A DNA stretch of 64,000 bases from Tetranychus cinnabarinus (taxonomy: Eukaryota; Arthropoda; Arachnida; Trombidiformes; Tetranychidae): contig WHVY01000004.1 in the NCBI GenBank assembly GCA_022266195.1, positions 7,705,501-7,769,500 of the forward strand, given 5' to 3'. Position numbers and translations under genes: made by a program. Positions 23,258 to 34,474 of this stretch are shown here, piece after piece. Each line of letters begins with the position of its first letter. Position 1 is the stretch's first letter. The notes below the pieces were generated by a model. That model ran no database searches. It was given only the letters and a program-made list of their open reading frames with translations, and had not been told where the DNA came from.

Positions 23258-25549
23258 ATGACGAAAAACCTTAACCACTGTGATCTTGACTGTATCAACT
23301 TTGAACCTGAAACTGATTGTAAATCTGCTTTTAGTGTTGAAAAAGCTTTTCATTCTTTCAGGCATCAACGTGATATCTTCTATGAACTTTATAACAATTG
23401 GAAGAGTTCCCAAAGTCGACCATCGCTGTTTTCATCGACGGATCCTGGGGATGTTAAAGGTCAATTCGAATCAACTGTCAACCGGCTTTTATCCTTTTCT
23501 CATGACGCATCAAATAGCTACCATTTGAGCAAATTGTTTGTATCACAACTAATTCGTACCTGTATCATGGGTGGTACCAAGGATCTACTATCAACCGATC
23601 AACTTACATCGTATATTCAAAATGATAGATTGAAGAAATTACGTAAACGTTTAGATCATAGTAATTCTAAACTTCATTCAACGTTTAATGATGAAGAACG
23701 GTTTTTCCATGAATTTATCATCAACGTAAAAAATTCCTCTTTTCATCATTTTCTAAAATTGATGCTGATTCACAAAATTTTAGAAACAAACGACTGCTCA
23801 CCTTTATCTGGTGAAATTGACCAGGATCTAGTTAGCAGCGAGCTCAACAATTTGAAACCGAAATTTAACCAACTTTCTCTGACTTTACAAGTGTTGGCAA
23901 AATTTCTCGGCTTGGTTGTTTACTTACCATTTCAAATAAGTAAAAGTAACTCGCTTCAATTTATTGAAACTCAAGTCTTTTTGAGAAAAGATGAAACTTG
24001 CTGCCTTAATATAATTGGCCTGTTGAAAGAAGCTGTGGAGGTTAAAAAACTTTCATTAACTCTTCCATGGATAATTCAATTTCTACGACAAATGGACTCT
24101 ATATCTCCTCGACTTAAATGTTATCAAGAAATCATTCGCTTTATTTGCAAGCTCGATGAAAATTTGCAAACCAACAAGATAAAATGTGATCCAAGTACCA
24201 GAGCTTATCTTATCAACATCATTGAACATTTCATCTCTGATTATAGAGAGTTCAAATATTTAGAAACTAGTTTTTCGATTGGATGCCCAAAGGATTTATC
24301 ATCTTCGATTATTAATTTCGATGAATACAAAGGCTTAATAGATGACGATTCCTCTTCAACTTCAACTACATTAGCTCCTCCCGTCACCAGCCCTGTTAAA
24401 TCACCTCAAAAAGATCATAAATTGACACCGAGAAAGATTCGTCCATTAACGCTAACAGGAACTTTATCAAATGGTTTATCCTCTATTCGACTGGAACAAT
24501 TTCAAGAAGACAAAATGGAAAGCAGTCGGGATTTAGTTCGAGAGCTTGAAAATAACTTCTTGAGTCTACATCCACTTTCAATGGTTAAAGTAATTGATCT
24601 TGTTTCTGACCGAGTCTACTCTCGGTGCATCAAAGAGCTTAAAAATTCTGCGATTTATAAAGCAAAGGGAACAATTTCTGATTTTGAACCTGATGGAACT
24701 ATTAGTTTAAATCGAAAAAGTAGTGTTGATACAATCCGAAAATTTTGTTCCGATTTCGCTCACAATTTTTGTGTCCAAGAAACAACGAAGATTCTACCTT
24801 TACTCCTATCTCAACATGATTATACTCAGGATACATTAGACTTTGCTGCCAAATTAACTGCTCACAAATCGTCTGAGAAATGCTGCCAATGGATTGTTGG
24901 CAATATCAATCCCCAATGGTTGAGTAATCATTTTAAAAGCTCAAATGTACCTGTCGAGGAATCGGAAAAAGATGTTTATGATTTATCTGGTCCTCTTGGT
25001 GCGATACGAGATCTTTTAAGAGAATCTTTGCTCGTACGGAAAAAATCTTGCCCTGATTTGCATAAAAGGACAAAGCTATTATTTTCTAATCTTTCAAAAT
25101 TACGACAAGCAGTCAGTGCGGAAGATAAAATTTGTAAAACAATGGACCAGTGTGTACTCGATTTAGTCATCTCGATAATCGTGAATTTGCCATCTCAAAT
25201 TGACAACAAAATTTGTCAATGTTGGTTTGATTATTGGATTACATTTAACATCAAGTTGAAGAAGCTCGTCAGTGCCAGAAATATTAAATTGCTAAATGGT
25301 GCAAACAACATTTCCAGTTGGGATAAATTTTCTTATTTTGTAACAAGAGCTATTAATTCTGGTTTATATTTAACAAAGCTCTTTGAACTAGACTGTCTCT
25401 CCGTATTGGAGTCAAGCAAAGATGATAGATTATTAATATCATCAATCAAATCGGTTATTTCCAATCTACGATCGAGTTCTAATGATCTAGCTGTACTTTC
25501 CAACTTTTTATACCAGCTCGATGAAATTGAATTCCCAGCACTAAGTTGA
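23258..25549 (+). CDS. CDAN1: Codanin-1 homologue
   Basis: One uninterrupted frame of 763 residues. Codanin-1 binds the histone chaperone ASF1 and CDIN1 and limits histone delivery to chromatin; loss in humans causes dyserythropoietic anaemia. Family matches I recognise are LAKFLGLVVYLPF (residues ~213-225), LTLPWIIQFL with SPRLKCYQEII (~268-292), VKVIDLVSDRVYSRCIKEL in the second half, and the C-terminal LAVLSNFLYQLDEIEFPA. The vertebrate protein is about 1,230 residues. This one lacks the long N-terminal region, either because it is truly short or because upstream exons were missed. The absence of introns is unusual next to its multi-exon neighbours. AATAAA lies near 25684. A broken copy of its 3' end sits at 27438-27778. 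Confidence 0.85.
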   Translation: MTKNLNHCDLDCINFEPETDCKSAFSVEKAFHSFRHQRDIFYELYNNWKSSQSRPSLFSSTDPGDVKGQFESTVNRLLSFSHDASNSYHLSKLFVSQLIRTCIMGGTKDLLSTDQLTSYIQNDRLKKLRKRLDHSNSKLHSTFNDEERFFHEFIINVKNSSFHHFLKLMLIHKILETNDCSPLSGEIDQDLVSSELNNLKPKFNQLSLTLQVLAKFLGLVVYLPFQISKSNSLQFIETQVFLRKDETCCLNIIGLLKEAVEVKKLSLTLPWIIQFLRQMDSISPRLKCYQEIIRFICKLDENLQTNKIKCDPSTRAYLINIIEHFISDYREFKYLETSFSIGCPKDLSSSIINFDEYKGLIDDDSSSTSTTLAPPVTSPVKSPQKDHKLTPRKIRPLTLTGTLSNGLSSIRLEQFQEDKMESSRDLVRELENNFLSLHPLSMVKVIDLVSDRVYSRCIKELKNSAIYKAKGTISDFEPDGTISLNRKSSVDTIRKFCSDFAHNFCVQETTKILPLLLSQHDYTQDTLDFAAKLTAHKSSEKCCQWIVGNINPQWLSNHFKSSNVPVEESEKDVYDLSGPLGAIRDLLRESLLVRKKSCPDLHKRTKLLFSNLSKLRQAVSAEDKICKTMDQCVLDLVISIIVNLPSQIDNKICQCWFDYWITFNIKLKKLVSARNIKLLNGANNISSWDKFSYFVTRAINSGLYLTKLFELDCLSVLESSKDDRLLISSIKSVISNLRSSSNDLAVLSNFLYQLDEIEFPALS

Positions 25550-26214
25550 TTTTTTGTTGAGTTACTGCTAATAGACGCCATTAAATTATTGCCACTGTTT
25601 AACTATTTGCACAATTTTGTATATATTTATTCTGAATCAAGATATAAAATGGCTTATTATTGAAATATTATAAATTATTATACAATAAATATTATTAAAT
25701 CTCATTGAAAAATTTCCAATTCTACTCATTTTTCTTTTTCGTAATCAAAACAAATTTACTTTTACCCATTACCGTATTATGAATAAATTATCGCTAACCT
25801 TTAACCGTTATTATATTGAACTCGATTACATCCTTCCTCAATGGACGTAAACTGTATTCATTATTCATTATTCAATCCCTCAATCAAATCTATTATAAAA
25901 GCTGGGAAATATTTTTCTTTACCTTTTTGCTTCTTTTGGACGGGAAACCATTTAAAATATCTCAGAAGTCAGGAATAATATGAAATAAAATTGATTTATT
26001 TTACGTCTGTGAACAGCTTAAAAACAAAAAAAAATCCAAAAACAAAATTGATTAATTTAGTATTATTCTAGAAGATTTATTGTATAGAGAGACTCAGCTT
26101 TATTGTAATGATACAATCACAATAAAAACTGAAAATAAAGTTGTACCCGACAATCCTGACATTTGTCAAGACTAACCAAGCTAATGAAACTTGCTTTGTG
26201 ACTGATTCATTGAA
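25550..26214. other. Intergenic, Codanin-1 to first receptor
   Basis: This holds the Codanin-1 3' flank and the first receptor's promoter side. Parts recur, diverged, at 28250-28800 upstream of the second receptor, for example around 'aaactcgatta'. It therefore belongs to the duplicated unit. Confidence 0.7.
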
Positions 26215-27418
26215 ATGGCTACTTTAAAAGTCGAAAAGTTAAAACCTCGAGTGAGTTATCAACATAAAATTTTCATTACAAACACTCGAACACAAATTGG
26301 CGAAAAAGTGGAAATAAATTGGCTTTTCATTAATTTCTTTACTAATTGTTCGTTAAAAAGTAAAATCATCTGGAATACAAGTCTTATTATACTGAATGTA
26401 CTTCCGTTGACTATCGCTTTATTGAAACAAAAATTTTCCTTTGAAACAAATTTGGATCGTATCTTAACTTTAAATGCTTCATCAGAATATTTATTTTTGT
26501 TTTATGTAATAATTTTTCATCAATTGGACTTCCGAGAATCAGTTGTAAATAAAATAAATCAACTGTGGTCAAACATTGATTTACCTGTTAATCAACATCT
26601 AAAGCGTCGCCTATTTAAAGAAAGATCAATCTGTGTAATTTTGGCCAGTGCTTTTATTGCATTAGAATTTGTTAATAAAATAACTTTGGGACATTTCCGA
26701 TTCGTCGATTGGATTTCAATACTGAAAAGCGTCTTCTCTTTGGCTAGTTTCCTAGCATTTGGCATATTGAACTGTTTCTTACATTTTCAATTTCTCATGG
26801 AAATGGTAATTCTAATAACTGCTTCATTCGATCACGTTAACCATCTAGTTGAACTGCAAGTTGAAAATGGTCCAACATTGAATGACATTAAATATATTCG
26901 CCGTCTTTACTCCAACATTGTCCAGCTAACCGATTATGTTGCAGAGTCACTTAAAACATTTGTTACACTGGTTTACCTGAAAACGGCTTATCTTATAGTC
27001 AGCATCTCTTATACAGCGTTCATTAGTGGTTATACTGTTTCGCAAACTTATTGGATGGCTTTGGTCTATTCCACTGGACCTGTTCTCGTCTTATTCTTAA
27101 CCTTGCGAATAATCAGAGTTAATATATCGGCGTTTGCATCTTTTGATGATTTATATTCATTAACACCTTATGCTACAACAAAAGAGATGAAATTTGAGGT
27201 AAGATTCTATTATCTGTCCTAAATTGTAATAACTGAAATGTGCTAATATTTTCATTTATCGACAGTTATTGATGTTTATTCATAGAGTTGCAAGGAACGA
27301 TGTTGGACTAAAGTTTTGCAAATCAACACTAATTGGACCAAACTTCTTCTCAACTCTTCTAACCATTTGCGTAGCATCGTTTTTTGTTGGGATAACATTC
27401 GTTATAGAACCAAATTAA
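26215..27418 (+). CDS. Gustatory-type 7-TM receptor (GR1 of array)
   Basis: Exons 26215-27198 and 27266-27418 join in phase 0 after GAG|GTAAG and give 378 residues. The array motifs are present: DRILTLNASSEYLFLF in the second membrane region, LTDYVAES in the middle, and SFDDLYSLTPYATTKEMK just before the splice. Exon 2 supplies FIHRVARNDVGLKFC, IGPNFFSTLL and the last membrane helix. Several hydrophobic segments and a phase-0 intron before the last helix fit the arthropod gustatory receptor family, which is very large in spider mites. The ligand is unknown. HQLDF replaces the HQW(T/A)F of the four related copies. The downstream neighbour is a Codanin-1 fragment. Confidence 0.8.
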
Positions 27419-27437
27419 CATTTATTTATTGAAGTCT

Positions 27438-27778
27438 GTCTGATTTATCTGTTAAGAGAATCTTTGCTCAAACGGAATAAATCTTATCTTGATTTGCCTT
27501 TGAGAGGACAAAGTTATTATTTTCTGACTTTTCAAAATCACGACAAGTTTGATGCATAATAAAATTGGTTATTTCCAATTTACGATCGAGTTCGACTGAT
27601 CTAGCTGTACTTTCCAACTTTTTATACCAGCTCGATGAAATTGAATTCCCAGCACTAAGTTGATTTTTTGTTGAGTTACTGCTAATAGACGCCATTAAAT
27701 TATTGCCACTGTTTAACTGTTTGCAAAATTTTGTATATATTTTAGCTGTATAAAGATATAAAATGGATGTTATTAAAT
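27438..27778 (+). pseudogene. Duplicated, internally deleted Codanin-1 3' end
   Basis: Two pieces of the Codanin-1 gene lie side by side here. About 27438-27560 matches 24977-25115, with a 27-bp gap after 'gatttatctg'. About 27566-27775 matches 25445-25660, including the stop, the 3' UTR and 'ttttgtatatat'. The stretch between the pieces (about 330 bp of gene) is missing. It has no start or promoter and is a passenger of the tandem duplication that produced the second receptor gene. Frameshifts and stops are present, so it is not coding. Confidence 0.92.
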
Positions 27779-28252
27779 TAAAGGGTGAGCAAGAAGTAAA
27801 TACCGATTTTGTTTTGTTGGGTTTTCTCCCTAGTTAAATAGTTTAAATTGAAGAGCTTTTTTTTAAACTGATCAGAAAGAGTTGGAGATCAATATGCATA
27901 TATTTTAAACCGATCAAAAGTTTGAGTTTAATTATGAAACGCCGTCAAAATCAATTTCATGCCAGTCATGTTTGCCAACTCTATGAGCGAAATAGTGAAG
28001 AAAGTAGAAAATCTCTTTAAAAATAGCATACGAGGTAGACAAAACCAATGGGGCAAACCAAATGAAGGACCTCAGGGGAAATTGCGCTCGGTAGCTCGCA
28101 ATGGTGATTTTGGTCCGATGTAATTGTGGAAATAGTAATAAGCATTCAATAAATTACTTATTAATATAAAAAAATGAGAGAAAATGTTTTTATTTAGGCT
28201 CTTAAAAATTAATTAAAAACAAAATCGGTATTTACTTCTTGCACACCCTTTA
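27779..28252. mobile_element. Non-autonomous DNA transposon (MITE-like, 474 bp)
   Basis: The left end reads TAAAGGGTGAGCAAGAAGTA and continues through 'aataccgattttgtttt'. The right end is its reverse complement, finishing TACTTCTTGCACACCCTTTA. The terminal repeat is therefore about 38 bp with one mismatch (A/T at position 10). It interrupts sequence that is otherwise homologous to the Codanin-1 3' flank, so it inserted after that flank was duplicated. The target duplication is not clear because the flanks are TTA-rich. It contains no transposase frame. Confidence 0.8.
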
Positions 28253-28816
28253 TTATAAAATAAATATTGTAAATGAAATCGAAAGAATTCCCATTCGACT
28301 AAATTATTCCTTGTCGTAATCAAAATGATTTGGTTTTACCAATGTTGGATAGCATAAAGCAATAAGTAGTTACTTATTATATTAATAAAAACAAAAACCA
28401 GGATAAAATTTCCACTCGTACATTACACACTAAAACTAACCTTTCGTCGTTATTATTATATTAATATATTAAACTCGATTAAATCCTCTTTCCATTGAGC
28501 TAAACCGTTTTAATTATTTAACTCTTCAAACATATTTAGAGTTTCTTGGAGTTTTCTAGAGTTTCAGAAATAATATGCAATAAAATTGATCGATTTTACG
28601 TCTATGGCTAACTTAATTTAACAAAAAAACAAAAAACTGAGACCCAAAAACATAATTGATTGTTATTCTAGACGGTTTATTGTACTAATACAATTATAAT
28701 AGAAAATCGAAATAAGCTTTAACGCGACAATTTTGACATTTAATGCGACTGATGAAACTTATTGCATGAAAATGAAACTTGATTTGTAACATTAAACTTT
28801 GAACGAAAACATTGAA
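28253..28816. other. Intergenic upstream of the second receptor
   Basis: This is diverged homologous sequence to 25640-26214 and carries the presumed promoter. The TTG in frame at 28799 is not used as a start, because the related genes begin MSNL at the ATG aligned with 28817. Confidence 0.6.
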
Positions 28817-30028
28817 ATGTCTAATTTAAAGATCGAAAAGTTAAAACCCCGAGTAAGTTCTAAGCATAATATTTTTCTTCCCACCACTCAAACACAAATT
28901 GCTGACAAGGTTGAAATAAAATGGTTTTTAATTAAATTCTTTACAAATTGTTCGATGAAAAGTAAAATCATTTGGAATATTACTCTAATTATTTTTATTG
29001 TAATTCCTGTGATTATAGCTTTATCCAAACATAACTTTTCGTTTGAAACAAATTTGGATCGTATTTTGACCTTAAATGCTTCATCAGAATATTTATTTTT
29101 GTTTTATGTTATACTCTTTCATCAATGGACTTTCCGAGAATCAGTTGTTGATCAAATAAACCAACTTTGGTCAAACATCAATTTACCTGCTAATCAACAG
29201 CTCAGACGTCGCCTGTTTAGAGAAAGATCAACATGCGTTATTTTGGCCCTTGCTTTCATTTCTTTTGGATTACTAAGTAAAATAACATCGGAAGAACATC
29301 ATTTCGTCGATTGGATTTCAATACTGCAAAGTGTCTTCTCTCTGTCTAATCGTCTGGCATTTGGCATATTTTATTGTTTCCTACATGTTCAATTTCTCAT
29401 GGAAATGGTTATTCTAATAACTGCTGCATTCGATCACGTTAACTATCTGATTGAACTGCAAGTTGAAAATGGTCCAACTTTGAATGAAATTAGATCTATT
29501 CGCCGTCTTTACTCTGATATTGTCCAGTTAACCGATTATGTTGCAGAGTCAAGTAAAGTATTCGTTACAATGATTTACCTGAAAACGACTTATCTTATAG
29601 TCAGCCTCTCTTATACAACGTTCATTAGTGGTTATACTGTTTCGAAAACTTATTGGATGGCTTTGGCCTATTTCACTGGACCTGTTCTCGTCTTGTTTCT
29701 AACCTTACGAATAATCAGGGTTAATATATCGGCATATTCATCTTTTGATGATTTATATTCATTAACACCTTATGCTACAACAAAAGAGATGAAATTTGAG
29801 GTAAGATCATCTATCTTGTGTCCTAAATTGAAATAACTCCAATTGAAATTTACTTTTGTTTTAATTTATCAACAGTTATTAATGTTCATCCATAGAGTTG
29901 CAAGGAACGATGTTGGACTAACATTTTGTAAATCAACACTAATTGGACCGAACTTTTTCTCAACTCTTCTAACCATTTGCAAAGCATCGTTTTTCGTTGG
30001 AATCGCACTCATTTTACAATCGAATTAA
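28817..30028 (+). CDS. Gustatory-type 7-TM receptor (GR2 of array)
   Basis: Exons 28817-29800 and 29876-30028 join in phase 0 and give 378 residues. It has the same architecture as GR1, with DRILTLNASSEYLFLF, HQWTFRESVVDQINQLW, LTDYVAES, SFDDLYSLTPYATTKEMK and the exon-2 motif FIHRVARNDVGLTFC. The ATG was chosen by alignment with the MSNL/MSDL starts of the two minus-strand copies. An 80-bp stretch around 29320-29400 (encoding LQSVFSLSNRLAFGIFYC) is identical to GR5, which suggests gene conversion. It should be a plasma-membrane chemoreceptor in sensory neurons, with ligand unknown. Confidence 0.8.
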
Positions 30029-30923
30029 CATTTATTTCTCGTGAAATTGAGCACATAAAACGCATTTCTGATTCGCTGTAAAAATCAAAAACTGAATTGT
30101 ATTCCCTAACTATTAACATAAATATTCAAATCTACTAAAATCTTTAGAAAACAGTATTCTAATGATATTTAATATCCAGTTCAAACGTAATTAAATTTAA
30201 AGAATGCATTTCAGCATAATTTGAAGCAATTGTAAGGTTTATTTCACTGAATATCAACCATTTGGACTTACTCTGCTACTCAAACTAACTTTTACATGCT
30301 TTTTTGGGTTAAAATGTCATCTTTAATTTCCATTGCGCTAGAATAATTTCCAATGCTGTGGCTAATTTTGCTACTGAATAACTATAATATAATATAATAA
30401 ATTTTCATCTTGTACTGCTATTGAATTGTAAAATATTGAAACATAGCCATTGTTCAATTTTGTATTATAAAAAATATTTTGTAAAAAGCAAAATTGATTG
30501 ATCTTGATCTTTATTTTATTGATAATTAATGATCCAATTTCATTGTTCAACCTCTTTCTACTGAATCATAACCAGATTTGACAGCAATCAGTTTCCCAAG
30601 AAAACATTGTCGCAGCAATGAATATTTGCTTTTGCAACGCAATAATGTCCAACTTTGGATTCAATCATGTTTCATTTTGATAGCCTTCTATTTCATATAA
30701 CTAATTACTTTGATTTAGATAATGAAACCAAATCAAAAATCATAAATCTTGGTGACATATTATTGACAATTAACATTAATCATCACACATTCATCAAAAT
30801 AAAACCTTAAAATCAATACTTTGGTAACTTTTTACACAATTAGCTTCGTTAAAACTGTAATTGTTTAAATCGTAACCAAATTGAATGCGATTTAAAACAG
30901 TGTAGCAATTGAATTGAAACAAA
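30029..30923. other. Intergenic, GR2 to GR3
   Basis: The second half, from about 30530, is repeated at about 35990-36399 after GR5, for example 'caatttcattgttcaa' and 'tttcccaagaaaa'. That marks the block duplication. No other feature was recognised. Confidence 0.65.
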
Positions 30924-32106
30924 ATGTTACAAAGTGACTGCCAAAAGTTTATTGGTACAACAAATAGCCCAACAATTCCCATAATAAACTTTTACATTGA
31001 CAATGTTTACGGCAAAACTAAAAGAGTTAAATTGCTTTGGAACTTTGTTCTTGCTATTTGCCTTATTTTCCGATTCCATGGAAGTTACAAACACTTATCA
31101 CAGAAACCGATTAAGGTTGTCGGCTTCTTACCAATAGAAATGATTAACACATTTCTATCTGATCTATCACATATTTACTTATTATGCAGCCATCAATGGG
31201 TATTCCGATCGACCAACATTGAACCCATTTACAATTTGTGGTCTTCGATTGGTTTACCAAGCAACAAGGTTAATCTGAATTATGTTTCATCTCGTCGTAA
31301 AAAGTCCCTCATTTGCTTCATGATACTCATTGGTTTGCTGTTTTACAACGAGACTCCGATCTCTTTAAAGACGCGCTACTCATCAGCACTGTGCAACCTT
31401 ATTCATAATACAATATCATTGTTCATCCGTTATTGTTCAGTTGCCATTAGCTGTTCAGTTCATGGTCCCTTCTTGATAGAACTGGCCATCGTTATATCGG
31501 CTGCTTTCAACCATGTCAACCTTTTAATCAGTAAACTCGATGAAACCAATTTGTCCCAATTAGCTGAAATACGGCGACTTCATTCACAGATCATTATCTT
31601 ATCCAGAAAATGCAATTCTTTGTTCAGTTTCTTCATTCCCTTTGCTTTCCCAATCCAACTGTTTAAGATCATTAACATCTTTTACCTTCTTTTGTTTGAT
31701 CCAATCTCACAAAACAATATTAACTTGAACACATTGGACATAGTTAACAGCTTTATTGGACCCATTTACCTTGGATTCACAGTTTTCCGGTTAATGGAGG
31801 TTTATACGAGTTCAATCGCTTGTTCAGATAGTCTTTATGCCTTGTCTCATCGCATCCAGTCACCAGAAACTCAATATGAGGTAAGTTTACTGAAAAATTG
31901 TACAAAATCTATTTCTAATCAACTGTATTCTTTGCTCTACTTAGATTGTCTTATTCATCTTTCGAGTTGACAAGAAGGACATTGGCTTCAAGTTTTGGCG
32001 ACTGGCAATCATTGGACCCAATTTTTTCTCATCTTTAACTATCATTATGATACCGTTGATTATTTCTTTACCGATACTCAAAGCAAATCCCTTTCAATAT
32101 TTTTAA
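30924..32106 (+). CDS. Divergent gustatory-type 7-TM receptor (GR3 of array)
   Basis: Exons 30924-31880 and 31945-32106 join in phase 0 (GAG|GTAAG) and give 372 residues. It keeps the array pattern with different residues: CSHQWVFRSTNIEPIYNLW for the HQWTF region, AAFNHVNLLISKL for the FDHVNYLIEL region, EIRRLHSQII for SIRRLYSDIV, and exon 2 with IGPNFFSSL. It lacks DRILTLNASSEYLFLF and the long charged N-terminus. It is a second lineage within the cluster, not a recent copy. Pieces of a GR3-like gene survive at 34050-34150 and 36400-36480. Confidence 0.75.
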
Positions 32107-32605
32107 TCAAATTCACACTTCGATTTAATAAATGCCATCAATCAATCAACTAAATTGAGATCACAGTAATATTGCAATATTATGGCTTTTGTCGCGAAAA
32201 ATATGTTTCATTTCAAGCACTGTGTGCACAACTGTTATTTTTATTCATAGATAATAATGCTTAATATTGCAATACGAAAGTTTACACATTTGCACAAGTT
32301 TCTTTATTATTTGAGTTCTGTAAAAGTTGCGATGTTTATATTATAATTATCCAATTTGATTTTTTTGCCACTGGGGTTCAATTAGAAAAGTCTACAATTG
32401 CAATTAATTTTGATAGATATAAAAACGAAAGTAAATGTGAATGTTTATTGATAAATACGGATATTGTATAGCAAGTAAAGTACATTAGCTTTTACATTAT
32501 TTTAGCACAACAAATAATCGAGTTACATTTAGGATTGAGACGCATTAGATTTGAATTACATCAAGACTTGAAATATGGTCCATTTAATATCGTTTGATAA
32601 ATCGT
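32107..32605. other. Convergent intergenic, GR3 / GR4
   Basis: The 3' flanks of both receptors lie here. The right half (32350-32605) aligns with 36530-36857 upstream of the GR6 stop, which supports duplication of the whole GR2-GR3-GR4 block. Nothing else was recognised. Confidence 0.65.
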
Positions 32606-33817
32606 TTAGTTTGATTGTAAAATGAGTGCAATTCCAACAAAAAACGATGCTATGCAAATGGTTAGAAGAGTTGAGAAAAAGTTCGGTCCAATTAGTGTTG
32701 ATTTACAAAACTTTAGTCCAACATCATTCCTTGCAACTCTATGGATGAACATTAATAACTGTTGATAAATTAAAACAAAAGTAAATTTCAATTGGAGTTA
32801 TTTCCATTTAGGACACAAGATAGATGATCTTACCTCAAATTTCATCTCTTTTGTAGTTGCATAAGGCGTTAATGAATATAAATCATCAAAAGATGAATAT
32901 GCTGATATATTAACTTTGATTATCCGCAAGGTCATGAATAAGACGAGGACAGGTCCGATGATAAAGGCCAAGGCTTTCCAATGTGTAGTTGTAATTGTGT
33001 ATTCACTAATGAACATTGTATAAGAAATGCTAACAATACGATAAGACGTTTTCAAATACATCAGTGTGATGAATATTTTAAGTGACTCTGCAACATAATC
33101 GGTTAACTGGACAATATCAGAGTAAAGACGACGAATAGATTTAATTTCACTCAAAGTTGGACCATTTTCAGCTTGCAGTTCAATCAGATAGTTAACATGA
33201 TCAAATGAAGCAGTTAATAGAATTACCATTTCAATGAGAAACTGAAAATACAAGCAACAATAAAATACTGCAAATGCCAAGAAATGAACAAAAGAGTAGA
33301 CACTTTGCAGTGTTGAGATCCAGTCGACAAATTGATGTTCTTCCGACGTTATTTTATGCAGTAATCCAGATGAAATGTAAGCAATGGTCATAATTACGCA
33401 TATCGATCTCTCCCTAAACAAGAAACGCTTGATACGTTGATTAGCAGGTAAATTTATGTTGGACCACAGTTGATTTATTTGATTAACAACTGACTCACGG
33501 AAGGCCCATTGATGAAAGAGTAAAATGTAAAACAAAAATAAATACTCTGATGAAGCATTTAAAGTCAAGATACGATCCAAGTTTGTTTCGAATGAAAATT
33601 TCCGTTTGGATATACCGATAACCATTGGAATTAGAATCAATGTTATTACACAAGTGTTCCAAACAATTTTACTTTTCAATGAACAATTTGTAAAGAATTG
33701 AATTAAAAACCAATTTATGTTAACTTTTCCATCAATTTGTGTTCGAGTATTTGTTACAAAAACTTTAGATTGATAACTCAGTCGAGGCCTTAACCTTTCA
33801 ACATTTAAATTAGACAT
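32606..33817 (-). CDS. Gustatory-type 7-TM receptor (GR4 of array)
   Basis: Exons 32834-33817 and 32606-32758 join in phase 0 and give 378 residues starting MSNLNVERLRPR. It has all array motifs, including DRILTLNASSEYLFLF, HQWAFRESVVNQINQLW, LTDYVAES and SFDDLYSLTPYATTKEMK. Exon 2 has FIHRVARNDVGLKFC. About 140 bp of coding sequence at 33000-33139 are identical to GR6 (37250-37390), far closer than the rest of the two genes. It is oriented opposite to GR2 and GR3, so the cluster is not a simple head-to-tail array. Confidence 0.8.
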
Positions 33818-34474
33818 TTCAATGCGATTGAATCACATATCAAGATTTATTCTCATATAACAAGTTGGTTAGTTCACCATTCTCACTGAATGTCAAAAAT
33901 AAAAGTTCATTCGTAAATTGAACAATAAAGTGGAACAATGGATTCGCTTTCCAGAAATCTTAGAACATTAACTAAGCTGGAGATTTATTATTGAATGAAT
34001 TTATCCCAGAAGTGAAGTCAATCAATATCATTATACTCCAATCAAAACCTTCCTAACCGATAGATTAATATTGAACCGATTTACAAGTTGTGACGTTCAA
34101 TTGGTTTACCGAATAACCAAGTTAATATGAATTACATGTCATCTCGATCTTTTACAATGCCTAATGTACCGATAGCGACTAATAAAATCTCTATATCGAT
34201 CTAACAGTTCTGACGGTTGCGTCATTAGACGGGAATACATCTAAACTATCCAAAAAGTCAATAATAATATGAAATATAATTTATTAATTTAGTGTTATTC
34301 CTGAACATTTAATGTTAGTATTACGCATAAAATAGTTTTGTTGTAGTGATACAACCACAATACAAACTGAAAATAAGGTTTTACGCCACAGTTCTGACAT
34401 TTGTGGAGACTCACAAATTTAATGCAACTTGGTTGTAACTGAACTGGATCTTTGTATTTAAAGTATGCAATGAA
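33818..34474. other. Divergent intergenic, GR4 / GR5
   Basis: This is the shared upstream region of two receptors. It contains the GR3-like relic at 34050-34150. Sequence from about 34255 resembles the upstream regions of GR1 and GR2, including the 'tctgacatttgt' element about 80 bp before the ATG. Confidence 0.6.
34050..34150 (+). pseudogene. Relic fragment of a GR3-like receptor
   Basis: About 100 bp align with GR3 31210-31310, which encodes IEPIYNLWSSIGLPSNKVN and VSSR. Examples are 'tacaagttgtg' for 'tacaatttgtg' and 'attggtttacc' in both. The frame is broken by substitutions and small indels, and no other GR3 exon sequence flanks it. It is a dead remnant of another copy of the divergent receptor. 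Confidence 0.75.

Noticed and set aside
25333..25581. Repeated minus-strand frame also found at 27468-27695
   Set aside because: Both are antisense of the Codanin-1 3' end and its duplicated fragment. The repetition reflects the duplication, not a gene family.
28799..28816. Upstream TTG as start of GR2, and likewise TTG at 38112 for GR6
   Set aside because: Array members align at an ATG followed by a conserved N-terminus, and animal genes rarely start at TTG.
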